From assembly GCF_900083545.1 (NCBI RefSeq), contig NZ_LT559262.1:682001-746000 (forward strand): DNA of 64,000 bases, read 5' to 3'. Of this stretch, positions 35,489 to 44,546 are shown one piece after another. The notes below the pieces were generated by a model that searched no databases, had not been told where the DNA came from, and worked only from the letters and a program-made list of their open reading frames with translations. The position numbers and the translations under genes were made by a program. Source of the stretch: Alistipes provencensis. Lineage in GTDB: Bacteria > Bacteroidota > Bacteroidia > Bacteroidales > Rikenellaceae. Within the stretch, counting starts at the first letter, position 1; each line of letters starts with the position of its first letter.

Positions 35489-38400
35489 TCACGCTCCGGG
35501 GTTCGCATGCCGCCGCCGGTACTCGCCGGGCGAAGCGCCGTGATACTCCTTGAACTGGCGGCTGAAGTGGTTCGGATTGCAGTAACCCAGCTTGTAGGAG
35601 ATTTCCGACGCGGTCATCGCCGTCGTCCGGAGCCATTCGGCCGCCTCGCGCATCTTGATCTGCAGGATGAAATCCGAAGGGGTCCGGTCGGTCAGCCGCT
35701 TGATGCTGAGATACAACTGCGTGCGGCTGATATTCGCAAAACGGGCCAGCTCGTTGACCGACAGGCTCGGATCGTCGAGGTGGGCATGAATATAGTCCGT
35801 CACCGAAAGGATGAACCGTTCGTCGGTGTTGTTCAGCTCGGGCGTCGTGATCCCGACACTGCCCGCCGTCATGTAATAGTCGCGCAGCACGTCCTTCGTC
35901 CGCAGCAGGTTGTTCAGCCGCAGGAACAGCTCCTGCAGGTTGATCGGCTTCTGGAACATGGCGTCGGCACCGCATTGCAAGGCCCGGATGCGGTTCTCGC
36001 CCGAAAGTTCGAAACTCTCCAGAATCACCGGGACATGGCGTGTGCGGTTCGAGTTCTTGATCATGCCGCACAGGTCGAAGCCGTTCGTGTCGGCAAGCTG
36101 CATATCGCTGATCACCACATCGATGCTCTGGGATTTGAGCAGCAGCAACGCTTCGTCGCCCGTCGCGGCGCTCGACACATGGAAATGTTTCTGCAACCGC
36201 TTTTCCAGCACCCGTTTCGAATCCGCATCGTTCTCGACGAGCAGGATGCGGAACTTGCGGTGCCCCTCGGCATCGAGGAACCGGGGCTGCGACGTATCCT
36301 CGAAATAACTCGTATTGTCGACGATCCGTCCGACGATGCCCGTCGCGGCATCGGGCCGTTCGGTCGCAGCCCCGTCGTCCTGCCCGACGGCCATCTCCAC
36401 CCGGAAAACATTGCCGCGCTGCGGCAGCGACTCCACCGACAGGCGGATGTCGAACAACCGGGCGATGCTCTTCACCAGCGCCAGCCCGATACCCGCATTG
36501 GGCAGTCCCGCCGAGTTGTAGGGCTGAAAAATAGCCTTTTTCTGCTCTTCGGTCAGGCAGGGGCCGCTGTTGAACAGCTCGATGACGGCCTGCCGCCCGT
36601 CGAAGGTGAGTTTCAGCGTGCTCTCTCCGCCCGGCTGTACCGATTTGAAGGAGTTGTCGAGCAGGTTGCCCACCAGCATCTCCATCTTGGCGGCGTCGAA
36701 GGGCATCGGCAGCGACTCCACTTCGGCATGGAAACCGTGCGTGATCTGCTTGCGGTTGTAGAGGGGCACGAAAGTCTCGTAGATATTGCGCAGGAAGGGC
36801 ACCATGTCGTATTTACGGATCGAGACGGAGATGTTGCGCGACTCGATGTTGCGGAAATCCAGCAACTGATTGACCAGAAAGTCGAGCCTCCCGATGTTGC
36901 GCCGGAAAATCGCCGGATCGCTCCCGGCATCGCCGTCCGACGGCGGCAGCACGCTGTCCTGCAAGGTCGAAATCACCGACAGCGGCGTCTTGAACTCGTA
37001 GGAGATGCAACTGAAGAAATCGAGTTTCATGGCATTGATCCGGTCGCGGGTCTCGCGCTCGCGGCGGGCCTGCTCGACCAGTTCACGGGCATGCCGCTGC
37101 CGCCGCACCAGCCGCACGAACTGCCACACGACGAACCCCAGCACCAGCAGGTAGAGCGCAATCATCCATCCGCTGAGCAGCACGGGCGGCCGGACCCGGA
37201 TGGCGATCCGCTTCTCGGCCAGCACCTCGCCGTCGTCCGACACCAGCCTCACCGACAGCTCGTAACGGCCGGTGGCCAGTCCCGTGTAGGTGATCTCGCC
37301 CTGCGGCCCCAGCTCATACCAGTCGTCGTCGAAATTCTCCAGCCGGTAGAGGCACGAATAGGGAGCCGTGCGGAAAATATCGTAGTCGATCACGGAAACC
37401 TCGAAGGTCAGAAAGGTCTGCTTGTGGGCCAGCGTGATCCCGTGCGTGTCGTTGACCGGGTATTCCAGCACGTCGCCGCCGATTTCCACGGGCTTGTTGA
37501 AGAGTTTCAGCCCGGAGATGAAGAGCGTCGGCTGCTGCCGGAGGTCGCCTTCCAGCTTCGCGGGCCAGAAGCAGACCAGCCCGCTCGTCGTTCCGAAGCA
37601 AATCTCACCCTCGCGGCCCGCATATCCGGATCGGACGTTGAATTCGTTAATGCCCATGCCTTTGGCAAGGCTGAAACGGCGCAGGCGCCGGACCGTGTCG
37701 AGCCGGAACAGGTCGTTCCCCGCCGCCAGCCACAGATTGCCGGCGGCATCGCCCTGCATCCCGACGATCCCGCTTTTGATCCGCGGATGGTCCTGCACGG
37801 CGGGAGTGAAACGCCCCTCCTCGAACCGCCACACGTCGCCTTTGGTCGTTCCCAGCCACAGACAGCCCTCGGCGTCCACCCAACCGCACTGGAGATAGGG
37901 TTGGAGTTTCTCGGTGGCAGGCACCGGGTACTCCGACATCCGGCCCCGTGTGCGATCATAACACAGCACCGATCCGAAATTGACGAAATAGACCTTGTCC
38001 CCGTGCGTCAGGACATTGTAAAGGGCGAACTCCTCCGTTCCGCATTTGCAGACCTGAACAAAGGAATCCGTGGCATAACGGTAGATGTCGATCCCCTTTT
38101 CGTGCGCCACGAACAGCGTGTCGGCATTGAGCGGACAGAGCAACTGCACGTTACCTCCCGAAAGCGACGCCTCGTCGCCGGCATGGTGGGTGTAATGGCG
38201 CAGCGCCCCGCCGGAAGTCAGGCAGTAGAGGCCGCTGGAAAGCGACCCCGCCCACAGGTTGCCGCGGACGTCGCGCTGCAGGGTGAGAATGTTGTCGTTG
38301 ATCCCCCGGTTGCGGCTCGAAATGCGCCGCAGGAAGTTGCCCGACGGATCGAGCACGTTGATCCCCGTGCTGTTGGTCGCCACCCACCAGTTCCGCTGTT

Positions 38401-39445
38401 CGTCGCGCAGGATGCCGTTGGCCGCCACGCTCTGCGAACGGAGATGCGCCCCCGTAGAGCCGAGCGTGTAGTACTCCACCCCGGAGTCGAGCCCTCCGAC
38501 CGAGAACAGACCCGAAAAATAGGTTCCCAGCAGCATGTCCTGCCGGCGGGTCCGGAAGATGGAGACCACGGTGTTGAGCACGGCGTTGTCGTTGTGCTCG
38601 CAGACATAATTGCAGAAAAAATCGTTGTTGTAATCGTAAACCGAAACGCCGTTGTTATGACCGATCCACAACCGGTCGTAACGGTCTTCGCTCAGACTGG
38701 CGATATTCTCGATCTCCGGAACGCCGAATTGCCGGGCGACCTGCTCGCGGCGAAACTCGTCGGCCACGCGGTTGTAGCGGAAAAGTCCGTCCTTGACCGT
38801 TCCGACCCAGACGCACCCTTTCGAGTCGGCGTAGATGCACACCCCCACCAGCGGCGACTGGTCCGCATTGGTGAGTTTATAGGTGGCCGCCACGCCGAAT
38901 GTTTCGTCGATCCGGCAGACGCGGTCTTTCGCAAGCCCCCACAACTGTCCGAACTTGTCGCAGCAGAGGTATTCGTAGGGAGTACGGTCAGCGACGAGCG
39001 TCAGCCGGTCGCCGTCGCAGCGGAACATCCGGGTCTGTGTTTTGAGCAGGATTTCGTCCCCGACCCGCAGGATCGTGCGCACATACCCGACATCCTCTCC
39101 CTCCCAAGTCAGCCGCGAAAAGCGGCCTCCGGCATAGTCGTAAACCCCGACGAAAAGCGTCGATCCGATGAATATCCGTTCACCCGCATCATACAGCGAA
39201 CAGATTTCCAGTCCGGCAAACCCCTCGACTTTCCGCAGGTGGCGGCTGTCGTAAATATCCAGCCCCTGCGAGGTCCCGATCCATATCCGGCCGTACACGT
39301 CGTCGCACAGCGCCGTGATGCGGTTGCCCGAAAGCCCGTCGTTGCGGCTCAGGTGTTCGTAGTTCCAGATGATGCCGTCATGCTGGGCCGATGCGGGCGT
39401 TTGCAGCAGCAACATCCACGACAGGAGGGTCAGAAGTCGTCTCAT
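35489..39445 (-). CDS. Hybrid two-component system sensor/regulator (HTCS) with degenerate kinase core
   Basis: The protein is 1318 residues. After a signal peptide (ending TPASAQ) come beta-propeller repeats of the two-component-propeller type (RIWIGTSQGLDIYD; NLWAGSLSSGLYCL) to about residue 650, a Y_Y_Y domain (about 660-745), one membrane helix (about 750-775), HisKA, HATPase, receiver (SDMQLADTNGFDLC keeps the acceptor Asp) and a C-terminal AraC domain. In the H-box the catalytic His is Tyr816 (codon 36998-37000; SYEFKTPL instead of SHEFRTPL). The ATPase G1 box reads NSGPCL instead of DxGxGI. The N-box Asn and G2 box remain. HTCS proteins sense oligosaccharides in the periplasm and activate the adjacent PUL. 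It is divergent from the GH110 operon, its likely target. Confidence 0.93.
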   Translation of the reverse strand: MRRLLTLLSWMLLLQTPASAQHDGIIWNYEHLSRNDGLSGNRITALCDDVYGRIWIGTSQGLDIYDSRHLRKVEGFAGLEICSLYDAGERIFIGSTLFVGVYDYAGGRFSRLTWEGEDVGYVRTILRVGDEILLKTQTRMFRCDGDRLTLVADRTPYEYLCCDKFGQLWGLAKDRVCRIDETFGVAATYKLTNADQSPLVGVCIYADSKGCVWVGTVKDGLFRYNRVADEFRREQVARQFGVPEIENIASLSEDRYDRLWIGHNNGVSVYDYNNDFFCNYVCEHNDNAVLNTVVSIFRTRRQDMLLGTYFSGLFSVGGLDSGVEYYTLGSTGAHLRSQSVAANGILRDEQRNWWVATNSTGINVLDPSGNFLRRISSRNRGINDNILTLQRDVRGNLWAGSLSSGLYCLTSGGALRHYTHHAGDEASLSGGNVQLLCPLNADTLFVAHEKGIDIYRYATDSFVQVCKCGTEEFALYNVLTHGDKVYFVNFGSVLCYDRTRGRMSEYPVPATEKLQPYLQCGWVDAEGCLWLGTTKGDVWRFEEGRFTPAVQDHPRIKSGIVGMQGDAAGNLWLAAGNDLFRLDTVRRLRRFSLAKGMGINEFNVRSGYAGREGEICFGTTSGLVCFWPAKLEGDLRQQPTLFISGLKLFNKPVEIGGDVLEYPVNDTHGITLAHKQTFLTFEVSVIDYDIFRTAPYSCLYRLENFDDDWYELGPQGEITYTGLATGRYELSVRLVSDDGEVLAEKRIAIRVRPPVLLSGWMIALYLLVLGFVVWQFVRLVRRQRHARELVEQARRERETRDRINAMKLDFFSCISYEFKTPLSVISTLQDSVLPPSDGDAGSDPAIFRRNIGRLDFLVNQLLDFRNIESRNISVSIRKYDMVPFLRNIYETFVPLYNRKQITHGFHAEVESLPMPFDAAKMEMLVGNLLDNSFKSVQPGGESTLKLTFDGRQAVIELFNSGPCLTEEQKKAIFQPYNSAGLPNAGIGLALVKSIARLFDIRLSVESLPQRGNVFRVEMAVGQDDGAATERPDAATGIVGRIVDNTSYFEDTSQPRFLDAEGHRKFRILLVENDADSKRVLEKRLQKHFHVSSAATGDEALLLLKSQSIDVVISDMQLADTNGFDLCGMIKNSNRTRHVPVILESFELSGENRIRALQCGADAMFQKPINLQELFLRLNNLLRTKDVLRDYYMTAGSVGITTPELNNTDERFILSVTDYIHAHLDDPSLSVNELARFANISRTQLYLSIKRLTDRTPSDFILQIKMREAAEWLRTTAMTASEISYKLGYCNPNHFSRQFKEYHGASPGEYRRRHANPGA

Positions 39446-39618
39446 GCATCCTCATTTTTTCGAAAGTTAACAATATATATTTGTATTTACAGCGGTCCGT
39501 GCTTGCATTTTTGTTCACAGAACCTATAAATTCGTTTAAATCTGCCGGCGCACTCCGCCGCTAACCCTGCCTGCACGATTTCTTAACATCGGGATAGCTG
39601 AAAGTGGCGGAGTTCGGT

Positions 39619-39626
39619 TACTTTTG
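39619..39626 (+). promoter_or_regulatory. Candidate -7 box of the GH110 PUL operon
   Basis: TACTTTTG matches TAnnTTTG 21 bases before the ATG at 39648; no -33 TTG at the usual spacing. A GTTAC direct repeat (39617-39621 and 39626-39630) flanks it. Another plus-strand -7 match, TATATTTG, lies at 39476-39483. HTCS-activated promoters often lack a good -33 element. Confidence 0.4.
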
Positions 39627-39647
39627 TTACAACCGAAACAACGACCC

Positions 39648-41495
39648 ATGAACCGACGAACACTTCTTCCCCTTGTCCTGCTCCTCGCAGCGATTCCCGC
39701 ATTCCTGCCTCAGCACGCACACGCCGCACGCCGCACCGTGCGCGTAGCCGACTACGGACTGCAGCCCGGAAGCGGACAGGACGCCCTGCCGGTCATACGG
39801 CGGATCATCGACGAAAACAAAGGCGTCCGGGGCTTGCAGATTCGTTTCGACAAAGGCCGCTACGACTTCTACCCCGACGCGGAGCGGCAGGCCGCCGGCA
39901 AACCGACCACGGCGTTCGCCTTGGCGCGGATGCACGACGCGGAGATCGACGGCGGCGGATGCGACTGGATCTTCCACGGACTGATGAATCCCGTGCGGCT
40001 CACGGAGTGCCGCGGCACGACGCTCCGCAACGTGCGCATCGACTGGCAGCAGCCCTACAATTCACAGGCGACGATCGTCTCGGCAACGGACACCTATGTA
40101 GATATGGCGATCGACGCCGAACGCTATCCCTATGTCGTGGCAGGCGACTCGCTCGCGTTCGTCGGGGAGTACGGCCTGCAGCGCATCGTCCCCGAATACA
40201 CGAACCTCTACGACGGCACGACGCACGAACTGCTCTACCAGACGCGCGACGTACCGCTGGGCCGCGACATGTTCCGGGCCCGGGTCACCGACCTCGGGAA
40301 CGGCCGGGTGCGTTTCCACTACCGTCCGGCCATGAAGCCTGCTCCGGGGAGCGTCGTCGTCTTTTTCCACGGACGCTACATCACCAACGGCATCGAGATC
40401 GCGGACTGCGAGCAAACCCGCATCGAACAGGTGACGATCCACCACACGCTGAGCTGCGGCGTCTTCGGCGTCCGTTCGCACGACATTGCGATGATCGGCC
40501 TCGACATCGTGGCCGACGAACGGTCGGGGCGCGTTTTCAGTACCATCGCCGACGCCACGCACTTCATCGGCTGCACGGGCGACCTCCTTTTCGACGACTG
40601 CACGGTGAGCGGTTCGGGCGACGATTTCACGAACGTACACGGGATGTACGCCCCCGTTGCGAAGGTCTGCGGCGCACGCTCCGTGCGAATCACCCCCACC
40701 AGCCGCGATCAGGGATTCCGTCCGGGCGAACGGGTCTGGCCGCTCGATACGGCAACCATGCAGCGCGGCCGTCCGCTGACGTCGGCCGGCACGGAGCGCA
40801 TCGAGGGCTCGCGGGACCTTCTGCTGCATTTCAAAGAACCAATCGCCGGACGCATCGCCGCGGGGAACATACTGGAAAATGCAACGCTCTGTCCCCGGCT
40901 CACCGTACGCAACTGCCGGATGCTGAAAAAGAACCGCGGCCGCTCGATTCTGGTGACCACCCCGGCCAAAGTCCTGATCGAGAACAATCTGTTCCGGTCG
41001 GCAGGGGCCGCAGTGCTGATCGAGGGCGACACGGACCTCTGGTTCGAATCGGGCGCCGTATGCGACGTGACGATCCGCAACAACGTCTTCGAGGATTGCT
41101 ACACCTCGGGCAACAACATCATCGACGGACCATGGGGCTGGGGCGAGGCGGTCATCTCGGTCTCTCCCTCCTTCCGGCCGCAGAGCGCCGATGCGAAGGC
41201 CTACCACCGCAACATCCGCATCGAGGGCAACACCTTCCGCCATTTCGACTACGCGGTGCTGTTCGCCCGCTCGGTCGAGGGGCTGGAGTTCAGCCGCAAC
41301 CGCCTCGAACGCACCCGGACCTACGAACCTTTCTACCGCCCTTACAACCTCTTTCTGGACGGATGCCGCAAAGTGCGGGTCGAGAACAACGCCTTCGGCC
41401 CGGATTTTCCGGGACACAACATCGCGATCGAGCACATGCGCCCCTCGGAGATCACCCAACGCGGCGGCCGACCCCTTGAAATCATCTGCAAATAA
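39648..41495 (+). CDS. GH110-family alpha-1,3-galactosidase-like protein (copy 1)
   Basis: The product is 615 residues from the ATG at 39648, with a signal peptide ending QHAHAA. The body is a right-handed parallel beta-helix. It opens with VADYGLQPGSGQDALPVIR and FDKGRYDFYPD, as in GH110. The active-site region has ADATHFIGCTG with Asp302 and GSGDDFTNVHGMY with Asp325-Asp326. GH110 enzymes remove terminal alpha-1,3-linked galactose (blood-group B and linear alpha-Gal). The family call rests on these blocks and the matching neighbour; this copy is the more divergent of the two (DDF for DDA). It is the first gene of the operon, 10 bases before the second copy. Confidence 0.8.
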   Translation: MNRRTLLPLVLLLAAIPAFLPQHAHAARRTVRVADYGLQPGSGQDALPVIRRIIDENKGVRGLQIRFDKGRYDFYPDAERQAAGKPTTAFALARMHDAEIDGGGCDWIFHGLMNPVRLTECRGTTLRNVRIDWQQPYNSQATIVSATDTYVDMAIDAERYPYVVAGDSLAFVGEYGLQRIVPEYTNLYDGTTHELLYQTRDVPLGRDMFRARVTDLGNGRVRFHYRPAMKPAPGSVVVFFHGRYITNGIEIADCEQTRIEQVTIHHTLSCGVFGVRSHDIAMIGLDIVADERSGRVFSTIADATHFIGCTGDLLFDDCTVSGSGDDFTNVHGMYAPVAKVCGARSVRITPTSRDQGFRPGERVWPLDTATMQRGRPLTSAGTERIEGSRDLLLHFKEPIAGRIAAGNILENATLCPRLTVRNCRMLKKNRGRSILVTTPAKVLIENNLFRSAGAAVLIEGDTDLWFESGAVCDVTIRNNVFEDCYTSGNNIIDGPWGWGEAVISVSPSFRPQSADAKAYHRNIRIEGNTFRHFDYAVLFARSVEGLEFSRNRLERTRTYEPFYRPYNLFLDGCRKVRVENNAFGPDFPGHNIAIEHMRPSEITQRGGRPLEIICK

Positions 41496-41505
41496 CGCCT
41501 GACCC

Positions 41506-43365
41506 ATGAATACGAAACCATTGATCCCGATTCTCGCCGCCCTGCTCGCGCTCCTTGCGCAGGGATGCGGCACACGCCCCGCACACATCCGTGTTCCGCT
41601 CGACGGCCGGAGCGACTACACCGCACAGGTGCGGGACATCCTGCGCACGCACCCCGAAGGCCGGTTCACGCTGGAATTCGAACCGGGCGTCTACGATTTC
41701 TACCCCGAGCAGGCCGAAGAGCGATTCCTGCGCGTATCGAACAACGACAACGGGACCAAACGCATCGCGTTCCGCATGGAGGACATGCGCGGCGTCACCG
41801 TCTGCGGCCGCGACACCGAGTTCCGCTTCCACGGCGAGCTGGTGCCCTTCTACATCGACGGCTGCGAGGAGATAACCCTCCGGGGCATCACGCTCGACTA
41901 CGACGTGCCGTTCGTGCTGGAGGGCCGCGTGATCGCGCAGGATGCCGCGACGCGCAGCATCGACCTGAAGATCACCAGCGGCAACCCCGTCCGGGTCGAT
42001 AACGGAGAGCTGATCTTCTCGGGCTACGACTGGGAACAGACCCAAGGCGACAACATCGTCTTCGACACCCTGACCCATGCCCCCTACTACAACACGGCCC
42101 GCTTCCTCCACCCCTACTGGCAGCGGAAACTGACGGCCGCGATGCTCGGTCCCGACACCGTGCGGCTGACGGGCTTCCTCTCCCCGGAGCTGCCGCCCGT
42201 CGGCTCGGTCTACGCCGACAAAGGCCCCTTCCGCAGCAACCGCCGCTGTCCGGGCATCGTCGTACACCGCACGCGCGGCCTGAAGATCGAACGGTCGACC
42301 GTCCACGCCTCGGGCGCCATGGCGCTGATTTGCGAAAACACCGAGGACGTGACGCTCGAAAAATACGATGTCCGCCTCCGGGAGGGCTCCGGGCGCTTCA
42401 TCTCGGCCTCGGCCGACGCCACGCATTTCGTCAACTGCCGGGGCACGATCCGCTTCGACGGGTGTCTGTTCGAGAACATGCTCGACGACGCCACGAACGT
42501 CCACGGAACCTACATGGCCGTCGACACGCTTTCCGGCGATCGGCTGACCGCCCGTTTCGGGCATGTCCAGCAGCAGGGCTTCGATTTCGCCCGTGCCGGC
42601 GACACCCTGCGGCTGATCGACCGCATCAGCCTCCGTCCGCTGGAGACCTTCGTGGCGGCCGAAGCCCGGTCCCTCGGCGACGAGCGGTGGACGATCCGCG
42701 CGGCGGGCCCCCTCGCCACTCCGCCGTCGGAACACCTCGCCGTCGAGAATCCCCGCAACATGCCCGCCGTCGAGATGCGCCGCTGCACGGTGCGCAACAA
42801 CCGCGCGCGGAGCATCCTGATCTCGACGCCGTGCCCCGTAGTGGTCGAGGACAACTATTTCTCGTCGATGATGGCCGGCGTGCTGATTGCCGGCGACGCC
42901 AACTCGTGGTTCGAATCGGGCAGCGTCGGTGACGTCGTCATCCGCCGCAACACGTTCGTCAACATGGGCACGGGCGGCGAGAATCCCCAGTCGGTGCTGC
43001 AAATTTCGCCCGAAATCCCGGTCTCGGGCCGCGGCGACGATTTCTACTACCACGGACACATCGTCTTCGAACAGAACACCGTCCGCACGTTCGATTCGCA
43101 GGTGATCTACGCCCTGAGCGCCGACCGGCTGGAGATACGCGACAACCGCTTCATCCAGAGCGACTACCCGCCGATCTTCGGCGGACTGACCTACATCGAC
43201 CTGCAACACTGCCGGGAGGCCGATATTTCGGGCAACAGCTTCGAAGGCGACCGCACGGTCGAGGTGAGCGCCGTCGGCTGCGGCAGCGTCCGGATGGCCC
43301 CCGGACAGCCGGGATTCGCCGACGCGACGGTCGGGAAACCCAACACTTATTATTACAAACAATAA
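41506..43365 (+). CDS. GH110-family alpha-1,3-galactosidase-like lipoprotein (copy 2)
   Basis: The protein is 619 residues with lipobox AQGC (Cys21), so it is lipid-anchored, unlike copy 1. The beta-helix region holds FEPGVYDFYPEQAEERFL, GVTVCGRDTEFRFHG, SADATHFVNCRGTIRFDGC (Asp304) and ENMLDDATNVHGTYM (Asp327-Asp328), which are the GH110 signature blocks. The C-terminal third has Asn-ladder beta-helix coils (DNYFSSMMAGVLIAGDANSWFESG). It probably cleaves alpha-1,3-galactose from host-type glycans. The two copies share layout but differ widely, suggesting different linkages or aglycones rather than a recent duplication. Confidence 0.85.
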   Translation: MNTKPLIPILAALLALLAQGCGTRPAHIRVPLDGRSDYTAQVRDILRTHPEGRFTLEFEPGVYDFYPEQAEERFLRVSNNDNGTKRIAFRMEDMRGVTVCGRDTEFRFHGELVPFYIDGCEEITLRGITLDYDVPFVLEGRVIAQDAATRSIDLKITSGNPVRVDNGELIFSGYDWEQTQGDNIVFDTLTHAPYYNTARFLHPYWQRKLTAAMLGPDTVRLTGFLSPELPPVGSVYADKGPFRSNRRCPGIVVHRTRGLKIERSTVHASGAMALICENTEDVTLEKYDVRLREGSGRFISASADATHFVNCRGTIRFDGCLFENMLDDATNVHGTYMAVDTLSGDRLTARFGHVQQQGFDFARAGDTLRLIDRISLRPLETFVAAEARSLGDERWTIRAAGPLATPPSEHLAVENPRNMPAVEMRRCTVRNNRARSILISTPCPVVVEDNYFSSMMAGVLIAGDANSWFESGSVGDVVIRRNTFVNMGTGGENPQSVLQISPEIPVSGRGDDFYYHGHIVFEQNTVRTFDSQVIYALSADRLEIRDNRFIQSDYPPIFGGLTYIDLQHCREADISGNSFEGDRTVEVSAVGCGSVRMAPGQPGFADATVGKPNTYYYKQ

Positions 43366-43373
43366 CGACTCCC

Positions 43374-44486
43374 ATGCGCACTTCCACCCTGTTCACAGCC
43401 CTGTGGCTGATTCTTGCGGCCGCGGCCTGTTCCCGGCCCGAATTCCGCCCCGGAGCGGTCTGGACCGACACCGACGGCGCCGTCATCAACGCCCACGGAG
43501 GCGGCATCCTTTACGACGAAGGCCGCTACTACTGGTTCGGCGAACACAAGACCGCCGGCGAGGCGGGCAATCTGGCGCAGGTCGGCGTTCACTGCTACTC
43601 CTCGGAGAACCTCTACGACTGGCGCGACGAAGGCATCGCGCTGTCCGTGGCTCCCGAAGGATCGGGCAGCCCGATCGAGCAGGGCTGCATCCTCGAACGC
43701 CCGAAGGTGATCCGCAACGCCCGCACGGGCAAATACGTCATGTGGTTCCACCTCGAGCCCAAAGGCACCGGTTACACGGGCGCCCTGAGCGGCGTGGCGG
43801 TCAGCGACCGTGCAACGGGTCCCTACACCTTCCTGCGTGCCGTGCGTCCCGACGCCGGGGTCTACCCGACCAACGCCCTGCCGCAGCATTTCGGCAAGAG
43901 CCGCGCCGCGGGGATGCATTTCGACGGCGGCAGCCTGCCCGAACATCCCGACTCGCTGAACCTCGTGGGGCGCGACGCCGCGCAGGGCCAGATGGCCCGG
44001 GACATGACGCTCTTCGTCGACGACGACGGCCGCGCCTACCACATCTACTCCTCGGAGGAGAACAGCACGCTCCACATCTCGGAACTGACCGACGATTACC
44101 TTGCCCACAGCGGCCGCTACGCGCGGTTCTTCGCCGGACGATTCATGGAAGCCCCGGCGCTTTTCAAGCGCGGCGGGCGTTATTACCTGATGATGTCGGG
44201 CTGTACGGGCTGGGCCCCCAACGCCGCCCGATCGGCCGTCGCCGAGTCGATCTGGGGCCCGTGGCGGGAGCTCGGGAACCCCTGCGAAGGCCCCGGGGCC
44301 GAAACCACCTACGACTCGCAAAGCACCTTCGTCGTCGCCGTGGCGGGCACCGACCGCTACATCTACATGGGCGACCGCTGGAACCCGGCCGATGCCGCCG
44401 ACGGACGCTATGTGTGGCTGCCCGTGCGGTTCGGGGACGACGGATTCTGCGTGGAGTGGCGCGACCGCTGGCGCTGGGAAGAGTGA
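43374..44486 (+). CDS. GH43-family glycoside hydrolase lipoprotein (beta-1,3-galactanase-like group)
   Basis: The product is 370 residues with lipobox AAAAC (Cys19) and a five-bladed propeller. Blade blocks are INAHGGGILYDEGRYYWFGE, ERPKVIRNARTGKYVMWFH, ARDMTLFVDDDGRAYHIYSS (with the pKa-modulating Asp), FMEAPALFKRGGRYYLMMSG (with the acid Glu) and TTYDSQSTFV. The first-blade Asp-Pro of ordinary GH43 is replaced by AHGGG, as in the GH43 groups that include exo-beta-1,3-galactanases. A galactose-releasing role fits the GH110 neighbours, but xylosidase or arabinofuranosidase activity cannot be excluded. It follows the GH110 gene by eight bases. Confidence 0.8.
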   Translation: MRTSTLFTALWLILAAAACSRPEFRPGAVWTDTDGAVINAHGGGILYDEGRYYWFGEHKTAGEAGNLAQVGVHCYSSENLYDWRDEGIALSVAPEGSGSPIEQGCILERPKVIRNARTGKYVMWFHLEPKGTGYTGALSGVAVSDRATGPYTFLRAVRPDAGVYPTNALPQHFGKSRAAGMHFDGGSLPEHPDSLNLVGRDAAQGQMARDMTLFVDDDGRAYHIYSSEENSTLHISELTDDYLAHSGRYARFFAGRFMEAPALFKRGGRYYLMMSGCTGWAPNAARSAVAESIWGPWRELGNPCEGPGAETTYDSQSTFVVAVAGTDRYIYMGDRWNPADAADGRYVWLPVRFGDDGFCVEWRDRWRWEE

Positions 44487-44546
44487 CGAACGCACAACCA
44501 ACCTACCGCATATGAAACAAACTTACCAACTTAAAAACCGTTGAAC

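Noticed and set aside
35354..39529. 1391-codon open frame on the plus strand opposite the HTCS gene
   Set aside because: It is the antisense shadow of the hybrid sensor gene, with Arg/His/Gln-rich non-domain sequence.
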